NCBI RefSeq assembly: GCF_016741935.1
Contig: NZ_JAERRG010000006.1
Span: 186,001 to 250,000 of the forward strand
Length of the DNA stretch: 64,000 bases
Origin: Streptomyces endocoffeicus
Lineage (GTDB): Bacteria > Actinomycetota > Actinomycetes > Streptomycetales > Streptomycetaceae
Reading direction: 5' to 3'
Part shown: piece by piece, positions 17,988 to 26,342 of the stretch
How positions within the stretch are numbered: the stretch's first letter is position 1
How the letters are laid out: the number at the start of each line of letters is the position of its first letter
The notes under the pieces: model-generated
Told to the model about the DNA's origin: nothing
Seen by the model: only the letters and a program-made list of their open reading frames with translations
Databases searched by the model: none
Position numbers and translations under genes: made by a program

Positions 17988-18914
17988 TCAGGCCGTCGCC
18001 ACCTCGACGGCACCCCCCGACTGCTCGACCGCCACCGCCCGCAGCGCCTCCAGCAGGGCGGCCACCGCGGGTACCCTGGCCGCCTCCGGCCGCAGCAGCG
18101 CGCAGACATGGCGCCGGGGCCAGTCGTCCAGCGGGCGCGGCTCGACCCGCGGATCGGGCCGGGGGAGCAGCCCGAGGCCGTCCATCAGGGCGATCCCCAC
18201 CCCGTCGCCCACCAGGCCGAGGGTCGTCGCCTGGTCATCGGTCGTGGTCACCACCCGGGGCTCGAACCCCGCTTCCGCGCAGCGCCGCAGCAGCCGCTCG
18301 CGGTCCCGCTCCAGGATCCACCGCTCCCGCGCCAGATCGGCGAGGCGGACGCTGCCCCGACCCGCGAGCGCATGGCCCCGCGGCAGCAGCACATGGCGGC
18401 GGTCGACCAGCAGCGGAATCCGGCGCAGCGGGGTCGCCGCGGGCTCCGCCGCCTCTCCCGGCTCGTCGTCGGCGACGATCGCCAGATCCGTCTCGCCCGC
18501 GTCCAGCAGCCGGTACGCGTCATGGGAGGCGGTCTGGCCCAGCTCGACCTCCACCTCGATACGGGAGGCGCCCAGCCGGGCCAGCGCCGCGGGCAGCACG
18601 GCGACACAGACGCTCTGCACGGAGGACATCCGCACCCGGCCACGGGTGCGGGCGGCGAGCGCCTCGAACTCGTTCTCCACATCCCGCAGCCCGGCCAGCA
18701 CTCCCCGGGCGCGCTCGGCGAGTCTGTGGCCCGCGGGCGTGAGCCGCACCCCCCGTCCCGCCTTGACCGTCAGCGGCACGCCCACGGCACGCTCCAGCGC
18801 GCGCATGTGGTAGCTGATGGCCGGTTGGGTGTAACCGAGGTGGTCCGCCGCGGCGCTGTACGAGCCGGAGCGACAGACCTCTGCGAGCACGGTGAGCTGG
18901 CGAAGTTCGATCAC
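17988..18914 (-). CDS. LysR-family transcriptional regulator
   Basis: A 308-residue LysR protein. The N-terminal winged helix-turn-helix is LRQLTVLAEVCRSGSYSAAA then DHLGYTQPAISYHMRALERA. The effector domain (about 90-300) shows RMSSVQSVCVAVLPAALARL, a DAGETDLAIVADDEP strand and GDGVGIALMDGLGLLP. The GTG at 18914 (an alternative GTG lies three bases upstream) gives the normal LysR N-terminus; the frame stays open much further upstream but without homology. It is transcribed away from the terpenoid-type operon and is its likely pathway regulator. A T-N11-A dyad lies directly upstream. Confidence 0.9.
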   Translation of the reverse strand: MIELRQLTVLAEVCRSGSYSAAADHLGYTQPAISYHMRALERAVGVPLTVKAGRGVRLTPAGHRLAERARGVLAGLRDVENEFEALAARTRGRVRMSSVQSVCVAVLPAALARLGASRIEVEVELGQTASHDAYRLLDAGETDLAIVADDEPGEAAEPAATPLRRIPLLVDRRHVLLPRGHALAGRGSVRLADLARERWILERDRERLLRRCAEAGFEPRVVTTTDDQATTLGLVGDGVGIALMDGLGLLPRPDPRVEPRPLDDWPRRHVCALLRPEAARVPAVAALLEALRAVAVEQSGGAVEVATA

Positions 18915-18922
18915 CACCAGAA

Positions 18923-18939
18923 GATAGAAATCGTTTATC
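18923..18939. promoter_or_regulatory. LysR-type box (GATA-N9-TATC)
   Basis: The dyad GATA...TATC at 18923-18939 contains the T-N11-A pattern recognised by LysR proteins. It sits nine bases upstream of the LysR start in an AT-rich stretch between the divergent regulator and operon. It is a plausible autoregulatory/activation site. Confidence 0.5.
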
Positions 18940-19190
18940 AATTCCCGAAAGACTTTAATTGGACGCGTGATCGATAGGCCGTCAAAATCATGGTGACGGA
19001 TTACGCCCGTACTCGCCCATTGAACTGACCGATCGGACACGGCCCCACCCGCACTGGCTGACCGTACGGTCATAGCCCGCCCACGACGGTTTCCTTCCCA
19101 CCGATCCGGCCGGACCGGCAACGGGAACCGGGCGCGGTGACTTTCCTCCCTCCGCCCGAATCCCCCGCTGGAATGGATGGATGGTGCCCG

Positions 19191-20231
19191 ATGCATGATG
19201 GCTGGAATCGCATGACTCCGGTGGTCGCGGAGAACAATCCCTTCCATCAGATGTCGCTCAACGAAACCGTTCACCCTCCGCTTCCGGAAGTGGTGGACGC
19301 CGTCCTGCGTACCGCGCGGACCGCCCACCGTACCCTGGATGCCCTCGGCGGCGGGCTCTGTCAGGCCCTCGCCGCACATCTGGGAGTGGAGCCGGAGCAC
19401 GTGCTCGCCGGACCGGGCTCCGGCGCGCTGCTCCAGCAGCTCTTCTCCACCCTCACCGGACCGGACACCGACACGGTGCACGCCTGGCCCTCCTGGGAGG
19501 CGTACCCGATGATGGCGGCCAACGCCGGATCCACCACCGTCCGGGTGCCGCTCACCGGATACGACCATGACCTGAAGGCGATGGCCGACGCGGTCACCGA
19601 CCGCACCCGCATGGTCCTCCTGTGCACCCCCAACAACCCCACCGGCACCGCGCTGGAGCAGGACCGGATCCTTCGCTTCCTGGACCGGCTCCCCGCACAC
19701 GTCACCGTCGTCATCGACGAGGCGTACCGGGACTTCGCCGACCCCGGCGCCATCGCCGACGGCATCGCCCTGCACCGCGCCGATGAACGGGTCTGTGTGG
19801 TACGGACGTTCTCCAAGTCGTACGGGCTGCTCAGCCTCCGGGTCGGCTATCTCGTGGCGCATGAGCCCGTACTCGCCCCGCTCCGCACGATCCTGCCCTT
19901 CTACCGGGTGAGCGCCGTGGCGCAGGAGGCCGCCATCGCCGGGCTGGGCGCCCATGAGCGGGTGCTCCGGCAGTGCGCCGAGACCGCCGAGGAGCGCGAC
20001 CGGCTGCACCGGATCCTGCTCGACCAGGGCTGGGAGGCGCCCGCGAGCCAGGGCAACTTCCTGTGGCTGCCCATGACATCCGGTGTGGAGCGCTTCACCC
20101 AGTTCTGCGCGGACCACGGCGTGGTGGTGTGCGGCAAACCGGGCGAGGGGATACGGGTGACCGTCGCCGAGCCCGAGGCCAACCAGGCGTTCGCCGAGCT
20201 CGCCGGGAAGTACCGGGAGGCGTCCCGGTGA
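19191..20231 (+). CDS. HisC-like PLP aminotransferase
   Basis: A 346-residue fold-type I aminotransferase of the class I/II (histidinol-phosphate aminotransferase-like) group. It shows MSLNETVHPPLPEVVDAV, LLCTPNNPTG, VTVVIDEAYRDFADP, and VRTFSKSYGLLSLRVGY with the PLP lysine at about 209, then GIRVTV near the C-terminus. It does not sit in a his operon. As first gene of a prenyl/terpenoid operon it could supply an amino or keto precursor, or aminate the terpenoid. Related folds include decarboxylases, so the reaction is uncertain. The ATG at 19191 has a weak GGATGG upstream; an ATG at 19212 is an alternative. Its TGA overlaps the next start (GTGA). Confidence 0.85.
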   Translation: MHDGWNRMTPVVAENNPFHQMSLNETVHPPLPEVVDAVLRTARTAHRTLDALGGGLCQALAAHLGVEPEHVLAGPGSGALLQQLFSTLTGPDTDTVHAWPSWEAYPMMAANAGSTTVRVPLTGYDHDLKAMADAVTDRTRMVLLCTPNNPTGTALEQDRILRFLDRLPAHVTVVIDEAYRDFADPGAIADGIALHRADERVCVVRTFSKSYGLLSLRVGYLVAHEPVLAPLRTILPFYRVSAVAQEAAIAGLGAHERVLRQCAETAEERDRLHRILLDQGWEAPASQGNFLWLPMTSGVERFTQFCADHGVVVCGKPGEGIRVTVAEPEANQAFAELAGKYREASR

Positions 20232-21256
20232 CCCCGCCCGACGTCGCGGTCACCGAGGTGGCCGACCCGCTGGCCGGGGCCGCCCCGACCATGGAGCTCC
20301 TGCTGCGCGAGCTCGACCGGCGCTGGCCGCGGGAAGCCGAACGCCTCCACCAGATCTCCCGGTACGCCCTGCTCCCGGCGGGGAAGCTGCTGCGCCCGCT
20401 GCTGCTCATGGAGTCGGCCGAGGCGGTGGGCGGCGGCGGCCCGGCCGTCGTTCCGGCCGCGCTGAGCGTGGAGTACCTCCATGTGGGATCCCTCGTCCAC
20501 GACGACGTCATCGACGGGGACACCATGCGGCGGGGCCGGCCGTCCGTCGTGGCGCGCTACGGCACGACCGACGCCATCGTCACCGGGGACGCCCTGATGC
20601 TGGGCATGTTCGGCGTGCTCACCGACGGCGCGGAGGACGCCGGCGGGCTGCCGCCGGGTCGGGTACTCGGGGCGGTGCGGGTCTTCGCCCGGGCGGGCGT
20701 CGACCTGTGCCGCGGCCAGGCGATGGAGGGCGAACTCCGCGGGGATCTCGGCTGCGGACTCGACCGGTACCTCACCATGAGCGCCCTGAAGACCGGGGCG
20801 CTGTTCCGGGCCGCCTGCCGGGGCGGGGCGATCCTGGGCGGCGGATCCCCCGCCCAGCAGCACGCGCTCACCTCCTACGCCGAACATCTGGGGCTGGCCT
20901 TCCAGATGCACGACGACCTGCTGCCGTACACCAGCGACAGCCGCACCACCGGCAAGTCCGCGCTCAGCGACATCGCGGCCGCCCGGCCCACCTTCCCCGT
21001 CCTGCTCTGCCACGCCATGGCCGGCGCCCCGGCCCGCGCCCGGCTGGAAGCGGCGCTCGGCGGCGCCCTGCCCGCCGCCGACGCGCTGCGGACGGTGCAC
21101 GAGCTGCTGGAGACGACCGGCGCGCTCACCGCCGCGCGGGACCGGGCCACGGCCGAGGCCGACCGCGCCAAATCCTGTCTGGAGCCGCTGCCCCGCTCCC
21201 GGGCCACCGCCGTACTCGCGGCGGTGGCCGATCTGTCGGTCAGCCGGGACCGGTGA
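20228..21256 (+). CDS. Polyprenyl diphosphate synthase
   Basis: A 342-residue trans-isoprenyl diphosphate synthase, joining IPP units to an allylic diphosphate. The first Asp-rich motif is DDVID at 92-96, followed by RRGRPSVVARYG. The second Asp region reads FQMHDDLLPY (DD at 229-230), so the usual final Asp of DDxxD is Pro. The residues just before the first motif are small (Gly87, Ser88), which in this family favours GGPP or longer products over FPP. KTGALF and the GKS segment are present. The GTG at 20228 overlaps the aminotransferase stop, so translation is coupled. It probably provides the prenyl donor for the UbiA enzyme downstream. Confidence 0.9.
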   Translation: MTPPDVAVTEVADPLAGAAPTMELLLRELDRRWPREAERLHQISRYALLPAGKLLRPLLLMESAEAVGGGGPAVVPAALSVEYLHVGSLVHDDVIDGDTMRRGRPSVVARYGTTDAIVTGDALMLGMFGVLTDGAEDAGGLPPGRVLGAVRVFARAGVDLCRGQAMEGELRGDLGCGLDRYLTMSALKTGALFRAACRGGAILGGGSPAQQHALTSYAEHLGLAFQMHDDLLPYTSDSRTTGKSALSDIAAARPTFPVLLCHAMAGAPARARLEAALGGALPAADALRTVHELLETTGALTAARDRATAEADRAKSCLEPLPRSRATAVLAAVADLSVSRDR

Positions 21257-21260
21257 CGCC

Positions 21261-22262
21261 GTGGCGGCCCCACGCACCGCACTCCTGGCCCATCTGCAGA
21301 CCTGGCGCCCGTACACCCTCTGGTACCCCGGGCTGGTCGGGCTCGCCGGAGCCACGCTCGCCGGGGCGCACCCCACCACGGGGCAGCTGACGGTGGCCTG
21401 GGCCGCGCCGACCCTCGGGTGGGTCGCCGGCCACTATCTCGGCGACTACTACGACCGTGACCTCGACGCGCTCAGCAAGCCCCAACGGCCCATTCCCTCG
21501 GGGCGGTTGAGCCCACGCGCGGCCGTGGCCACGGGCATCGGCTGCATCGTGGCCGTCGCCGCGCTGGCCTTGTGGGCGAACTGGCGCGCCGTGGCCGTGG
21601 CCGCCGCCGCCATGGCGGGCATCGTGGCGTACAGCCGGGTCCTCAAGGGGCGGGACCTGCCGGGCAATCTCATCCGCGGCGTGCTGACCGCGCTCACCGT
21701 GCTCTTCGGCGCGATGGCCGTCCAGCCGTGGCCACCATGGCGGGCGCTGCCCTTCGCGCTGGTGTTCCTGGCCCATGACACCGCGTCCAACCTCGTCGGC
21801 ACCCTCCGCGATGTCGACGGCGACCGCGAGGGCGGCTACGCCACCGTGCCGGTGCGCCGGGGCCTCCGGCGCGCCACCCACACCGCCGCCGCGCTGTATC
21901 TGGCCGCCGTGGCCGTGGCCTGCGCCGCCACCGGGCTGGTGCCCAGGGACACGGCCGGGTATCTCGTACTGCTGTCGGCGGCGGCGCTGTGCGGCGCGGG
22001 CGCCTTCGGGCTGCTGCTGCGGTCACCGGGGCACCTCGCCCCCGCGCTGGCGCTGCGCGCCCACGCCGTCCTCGTCGCCGAACGTCTGGTGCTGGCCGCG
22101 GCGGTGGTGGCCGCGGGCGCCGGAGCGGCACCCGCCCTGGCGCTGCTGACGCCGCTCCTCGCGGTCAGCGTCATCACCCAGAGCCGGATGCGATCCCGCC
22201 ACGAGTTCCCCGCGCCGCACCTGGCCGACGGCGGGCCCACCCTCCCCGATCCCCGCCCCTGA
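21261..22262 (+). CDS. UbiA-family prenyltransferase
   Basis: A 333-residue integral-membrane prenyltransferase with about eight or nine hydrophobic segments. The first Asp-rich motif is DYYDRDLD at 62-69, in the context GHYLGDYYDRDLDALSKPQR. The second is DVDGDREGGYATVPVRRG, with Asp at 184, 186 and 188. UbiA enzymes transfer a polyprenyl chain to aromatic or polar acceptors, or act as cyclases. The GTG at 21261 follows the polyprenyl synthase stop by four bases. Together they suggest a meroterpenoid or prenylated lipid. The acceptor cannot be read from sequence. Confidence 0.9.
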   Translation: MAAPRTALLAHLQTWRPYTLWYPGLVGLAGATLAGAHPTTGQLTVAWAAPTLGWVAGHYLGDYYDRDLDALSKPQRPIPSGRLSPRAAVATGIGCIVAVAALALWANWRAVAVAAAAMAGIVAYSRVLKGRDLPGNLIRGVLTALTVLFGAMAVQPWPPWRALPFALVFLAHDTASNLVGTLRDVDGDREGGYATVPVRRGLRRATHTAAALYLAAVAVACAATGLVPRDTAGYLVLLSAAALCGAGAFGLLLRSPGHLAPALALRAHAVLVAERLVLAAAVVAAGAGAAPALALLTPLLAVSVITQSRMRSRHEFPAPHLADGGPTLPDPRP

Positions 22263-22295
22263 GACGGCGCGCCACCAGCAGAAGGGTCCGATCGC

Positions 22296-24140
22296 ATGCC
22301 CGCTTCCGCCTTGACCGAGAGCGTCGGCACGGCCGTCACCACGGGTGCCGAGGCGCTCCTCGCCCACCGGCGCGACGACGGCGCCTTCGTCTTCGGCGCG
22401 CACCACGCCTCCCCGCTGAACACCGCCGGAGCCCTCACCGCACTGCACTTCGCCGACCCCGAGGGCTCGGCGGAGACCATCGAACGCGGTGTCACCTGGC
22501 TGTGCGAGACCCAGCGGGACGACGGCGGCTGGGCGATGCGCTCGGTGCCCACCGAGCCCCTCACCACCGCGCTCGCCGCCGCGGCGCTCCAACTGGCCGC
22601 GCCCCGCCGGGCGGCGTCGGCCGTACGCGCGGCACGGGCCCGGTTCGAGGAGCTCGGCGGCTCCGCGGCCGTTCCGGAACCCGCGATGACCGCCCTCATC
22701 CGCCAGTTCCACACCTTCGCCGGCCTGCCCCACGAGGGCACCCAGCGCCGACTCCCCCTGGAACTGCTGCTCTTCCCCGGCCTCAGCCGCCGCCTGCTGA
22801 GCCTGCGGCTGCCGATCTACGCGAGCCAGGCGCTCGCCCAGTCCGCCCACCGCCGCCGCGGCCCGGCCGGCCGCGCCCTGGACCGGCTGGCCCGGCCGAG
22901 GGCCCTGGCCATCGTCCGTGACGCGTACGAACGCGAGGGCGCCACCGGCGGGTTCAGCACCGACCCCTGGCTCACCGGACTCATCTGCCTGGGCCTCGCC
23001 CGCTCCGGCCAGGCGCCCGACCTGGTGGGCGCCGCCGCCCGCTGGCTCCGCTCGGCGGCCAACCCCGACGGCTCCTGGGATCTGATGCCCCTCGATGTGA
23101 CCTGGACGAACTTCGCCACCGCCGCGCTGATCGAGGCCGGTAACGCCGACGACCCCCAGCTGATCGGCACCCGCGAGATGCTCCACCGCCACCAGCAGCC
23201 CGAGCCGTTCGACGCGCTCGGCTGCCCGGCCGGCTACTGGGGGTTCTCCAGCCCGCGCAGCTGGCCGATGGCCCTGGAGACGGCCGAGTCCAGTGCCATC
23301 CTGCTGCGGCTGCCCGGCGGCGCGGACGATCGCCATGTGCGGGCCGGGCTGGCGTGGCTGACCGCCACTCAGGACGCCGCCGGATCCTGGAGCCTCGCCG
23401 TACGGAACAGCAAACCCGGTGGCTTCGGGCCCTGCCCCCAGATGACCGCCAAGGTCGTGGGCGCCCTGCTCGACTCCGGGGCCGGCGCCGACGACCCGCG
23501 CGTGGTCAGGGCGGTGCGCTGGCTGGTCGGCCGGCAGCGCCCCGACGGCTCGTACGAGGCCATGTGGTACCGCGGCGGCACCCCCGGCACCGCCGCGGCG
23601 CTGGAGGCGCTCAGCCGGGCGGGCCGTACCGAGGAACACCACCGGGCGGCGGTCCGGGCCAGGGACTGGCTGCTGCGCACCCGGCACCCGGACGGTTCGT
23701 GGAGCACGGGGGAGCGCACCGGGCCGGGCACCCCCCGGCGGGGCACCGTCGAGGAGACCGCCTGGGCGCTGCGCGGGCTGCTCGCCGCCGGGCTGAGCCC
23801 CACCGACCCGGCCCTCGCGGCGGCGGCCCGCTGGCTCGTCGACGCCCAGCGGGCGGACGGCGGCTGGACCCCGGCCCCGGTCAACGAGTACGTCCGCGGC
23901 TGTGCGCGCTACGCCGACGACGGCATCGCGGCGGGCCTGGCGGTGCGGGCCCTCGCCCACTACCGCTCGGCGGAGGCCGCGGAGGTCGTGGAAGCCACTC
24001 GCGGAACCGGCCCTCGTGAAACCGGCACCCGCGGAACCGGCGCCCGGGAGACCGGCACTGGCGGAACCGGCACCCGGGAAACCGGCCCTCGCGGAACCGG
24101 CGCCCGGGAGACCGGCACTGGCGAAGGAGGCAGCCGATGA
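22296..24140 (+). CDS. Squalene-cyclase-fold protein without DXDD
   Basis: A 614-residue protein with the repeated alpha-barrel and QW-like motifs of class II terpene cyclases: TQRDDGGW, NPDGSW, TQDAAGSW, RHPDGSW and AQRADGGW. Next to the conserved KPGGF segment (373-377), where squalene-hopene cyclases have PDVDDTA, this protein reads PCPQMTA (379-385). The general-acid DXDD motif is therefore absent, and no DXDD occurs elsewhere. It may be a cyclase with another acid, possibly epoxide-opening, or a non-catalytic partner. Residues from about 568 onward are a low-complexity Gly/Thr/Arg/Glu tail encoded by a 30-bp repeat. The TGA overlaps the mono-oxygenase ATG, so the two are coupled. Confidence 0.78.
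   Translation: MPASALTESVGTAVTTGAEALLAHRRDDGAFVFGAHHASPLNTAGALTALHFADPEGSAETIERGVTWLCETQRDDGGWAMRSVPTEPLTTALAAAALQLAAPRRAASAVRAARARFEELGGSAAVPEPAMTALIRQFHTFAGLPHEGTQRRLPLELLLFPGLSRRLLSLRLPIYASQALAQSAHRRRGPAGRALDRLARPRALAIVRDAYEREGATGGFSTDPWLTGLICLGLARSGQAPDLVGAAARWLRSAANPDGSWDLMPLDVTWTNFATAALIEAGNADDPQLIGTREMLHRHQQPEPFDALGCPAGYWGFSSPRSWPMALETAESSAILLRLPGGADDRHVRAGLAWLTATQDAAGSWSLAVRNSKPGGFGPCPQMTAKVVGALLDSGAGADDPRVVRAVRWLVGRQRPDGSYEAMWYRGGTPGTAAALEALSRAGRTEEHHRAAVRARDWLLRTRHPDGSWSTGERTGPGTPRRGTVEETAWALRGLLAAGLSPTDPALAAAARWLVDAQRADGGWTPAPVNEYVRGCARYADDGIAAGLAVRALAHYRSAEAAEVVEATRGTGPRETGTRGTGARETGTGGTGTRETGPRGTGARETGTGEGGSR
24000..24119 (+). repeat. Tandem 30-bp repeat, four copies, in coding sequence
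   Basis: Units start at 24000, 24030, 24060 and 24090. The second and fourth are identical apart from their first base, and all contain GCGGAACCGGC. In frame they encode a ten-residue repeat of RGTG.RETGT type forming the C-terminal tail of the cyclase-fold protein. This is a recent expansion by slippage or unequal exchange, likely a flexible tail. Confidence 0.85.
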
Positions 24141-25441
24141 GCCCCGATGTGCTGGTGTGCGGGGCGGGCGTCGGCGGTCTCGCGGCGGCCCGCGCGCTCG
24201 GCGGCCTCGGACTGGACGTCCTGGTGGTCGACAAGCAGCCGAGGATCCGCCCGATCGCCAAGGGCGAGGTGCTCCAGCCGGGCGCGCTGCGCCTGCTGCG
24301 CTCCTGGGGCGTGGAGAAGCGGCTCGACGCCCAGGGCGCGGTCCGGCTCGGACGGCTGGTCGTCCGCGATCCGCGCGGCACCGCGCTGATGTCCCTCGAC
24401 TACGGCCAACTGCCCGCCCCCGACCAGTGGTTGCTGGCCCATGACCACACGGCCATCCTCGCCGCCCTGGCCGAGAGCCTCGGGCCGGGTGTGGAACTGC
24501 GCCGGGGTGTGCGCGCGGAGGCGCCACTGCGCGACGACTCCGGCCGGATCACCGGACTGCGGCTGGCCGAGGGCGGCAGGGTCCACGAGGAGCGGGCCCC
24601 GCTCGTGGTCGCCGCCGACGGCATCTCCTCACGGCTGCGGTCCTGGGCGGGCATCGAGGCCCAACGGGTCGACTACCCGCACCGGCTGGTCTCCTTCGAC
24701 ATCGGTGACGCCGACGCGGCGGCGCGGGCCGACGACTTCTCCGCGTATGTCACCGACCGGGGGCTGCGGCTGCTCTATCCGCTGCCGGGCGGCCGGCTGC
24801 GGCTCTACCTCCAGGCCGGGCCCGATGAGCTGCGCGGCGTCACGGCACGCGGGGAGCTGGCCGACTGGGCGGCCGGGGCGCTGTCCCAGGTGCCCGCCCT
24901 GGAGCCGCTGACCGCGCCCCTGCTCGCGCATCTCGACAGCCGCCAGACACTGCCCGTCGGACGGCTGCTGTCGCCCCGGCTGGCCGGCCATGGCCTCGCG
25001 CTGGTCGGCGAGGCCGCGTACGCCGTCCATCCGATGGCCGCGCAGGGCATGAACACCGCCATCACCAGCGCCGGTGCCCTCGCCGAGCGGCTGTCGGGCC
25101 ATCTGGAGCGCATGGGCGAGATGTCGGCCGCGGCGGTGGACGGCGCGCTGCGCGACTACCACGACCGGCAGTCGCCCCTGCTCGCCCAGGCGGCCACGAC
25201 CAGCGGCAACGCGGCGCGGATGGTGACCGATCTGTCGTGGCGCGGCCGGGTCCTGGGCCGCCGGGCCGTCCGTCACACTGGCGCCAACCCCCGGCTGCTG
25301 CACACCGTCACCCACAACATGTCGGGCCTCGGCCCGCGCCCGCTGACCCTGCTGGACCGGCTGCAGCAGCTCGGTCTCCTCCCCGATCCGCGCGCCCACC
25401 GAGCGCCGGCCGCACCGGCCGGCCGACCGCAACCCATGTGA
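24137..25441 (+). CDS. FAD-dependent mono-oxygenase (hydroxylase/epoxidase type)
   Basis: A 434-residue group A flavoprotein. The Rossmann loop is VLVCGAGVGGLAAARALGGL, followed by VVDKQPR. The mid-domain strand is APLVVAADGISSRLR, the DG segment of this family. The C-terminal FAD motif reads LALVGEAAYAVHPMAAQGMN: the usual GD is GE, and the HP...GM pattern recalls squalene-epoxidase-type enzymes. It may hydroxylate a prenylated ring or epoxidise a prenyl chain before cyclisation. Its start overlaps the stop of the cyclase-fold gene, implying the two products act together. No signal peptide. Confidence 0.88.
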   Translation: MSPDVLVCGAGVGGLAAARALGGLGLDVLVVDKQPRIRPIAKGEVLQPGALRLLRSWGVEKRLDAQGAVRLGRLVVRDPRGTALMSLDYGQLPAPDQWLLAHDHTAILAALAESLGPGVELRRGVRAEAPLRDDSGRITGLRLAEGGRVHEERAPLVVAADGISSRLRSWAGIEAQRVDYPHRLVSFDIGDADAAARADDFSAYVTDRGLRLLYPLPGGRLRLYLQAGPDELRGVTARGELADWAAGALSQVPALEPLTAPLLAHLDSRQTLPVGRLLSPRLAGHGLALVGEAAYAVHPMAAQGMNTAITSAGALAERLSGHLERMGEMSAAAVDGALRDYHDRQSPLLAQAATTSGNAARMVTDLSWRGRVLGRRAVRHTGANPRLLHTVTHNMSGLGPRPLTLLDRLQQLGLLPDPRAHRAPAAPAGRPQPM

Positions 25442-25453
25442 GGACGGTTTCCC

Positions 25454-26317
25454 ATGCCCACTCCCGAACTGGTCGTGACCCCCGTCTCCGGAGCGCTCGG
25501 CGCGGAGATCCGCGGTGTCGATCTGACCGAGCTCACCGACGAACTCTTCGAGCGGATCCATGAGTTGCTGCTCAAGCACCTCGTGGTCTTCTTCCCGGAC
25601 CAGGAACACCTCACCCCGGAGGCGCATATCGCCCTGGGACGGCGGCTGGGAGAGCTGGAGGTCCATCCGTTCCTGCCGAAGGTCGACGGCCACCCCGAAA
25701 TCGTCGTGCTGGACGCGGACCAGGGCGCCAAGGCCGACGAGTGGCATATCGACGTCACCTTCCAGCCCAATCCGCCGGTCGCCTCGATCCTCCATCTTCA
25801 GGTGTGCCCCGCCTCCGGAGGCGACACCATGTGGAGCAACCAGTACCTGGTCTACGAGACGCTCTCCGAGCCGATGCGCGAACTCCTCGACGGGCTCACC
25901 GCCGTCCATGTCCTCAACACCCCGCAGACCGGTGAGCACTCCGCCGAACACCCGGTAGTGCGGATCCACCCCGAGACCGGCAGGCGCTCGCTGTACGTGA
26001 CGCGCATGTGGACCTCGCACATCCCGCAGCTCAGCCGCCCGGAGAGCGACGCCCTGCTCCAGTACCTCTTCGAGCACTCCGAGTCGCCCCGGTTCAACTG
26101 CCGCTACCGCTGGCAGCCCGGCGCCGTCGCGATGTGGGACAACCGCGCCACCCAGCACCTGGCCGTCAACGACTACACCGAGCCGCGCAGGGGGCAGCGG
26201 GTGACCGTCCTCGGCGACCAGCCCACCGGCGACACCCCGCGCTGGAAGGAGTACCGGCCCGCGCCCGACGAGCGCTACTACCCGCGCCACGTCACGGCCC
26301 GGCACGGCTACCGGTGA
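25454..26317 (+). CDS. TauD-like Fe(II)/2-oxoglutarate dioxygenase
   Basis: A 287-residue TauD/TfdA-family oxygenase. The iron ligands are visible as EWHIDVTF (His98, Asp100) and ATQHLAVNDY (His235), and the 2-oxoglutarate Arg lies in RRGQRVTV (about 246-249). The family couples 2-oxoglutarate decarboxylation to hydroxylation, desaturation or C-N/C-S cleavage. It is the last gene of the operon, 12 bases after the mono-oxygenase, with GGACGG upstream of the ATG. It probably tailors the terpenoid product. The taurine role is unlikely in this context. Confidence 0.9.
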   Translation: MPTPELVVTPVSGALGAEIRGVDLTELTDELFERIHELLLKHLVVFFPDQEHLTPEAHIALGRRLGELEVHPFLPKVDGHPEIVVLDADQGAKADEWHIDVTFQPNPPVASILHLQVCPASGGDTMWSNQYLVYETLSEPMRELLDGLTAVHVLNTPQTGEHSAEHPVVRIHPETGRRSLYVTRMWTSHIPQLSRPESDALLQYLFEHSESPRFNCRYRWQPGAVAMWDNRATQHLAVNDYTEPRRGQRVTVLGDQPTGDTPRWKEYRPAPDERYYPRHVTARHGYR

Positions 26318-26342
26318 CGAGCTGTCAGTACGGAAGGGCAGG

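Noticed and set aside
18914..20117. Upstream extension of the LysR frame over the aminotransferase gene
   Set aside because: The LysR DNA-binding domain begins at the GTG near 18914. The extension is antisense to the aminotransferase and has no homology.
22023..24527. An 834-codon frame on the minus strand opposite the terpenoid genes
   Set aside because: Composition is low-complexity Gly/Ala/Arg, it crosses several real gene boundaries, and it has no ribosome site or domain.
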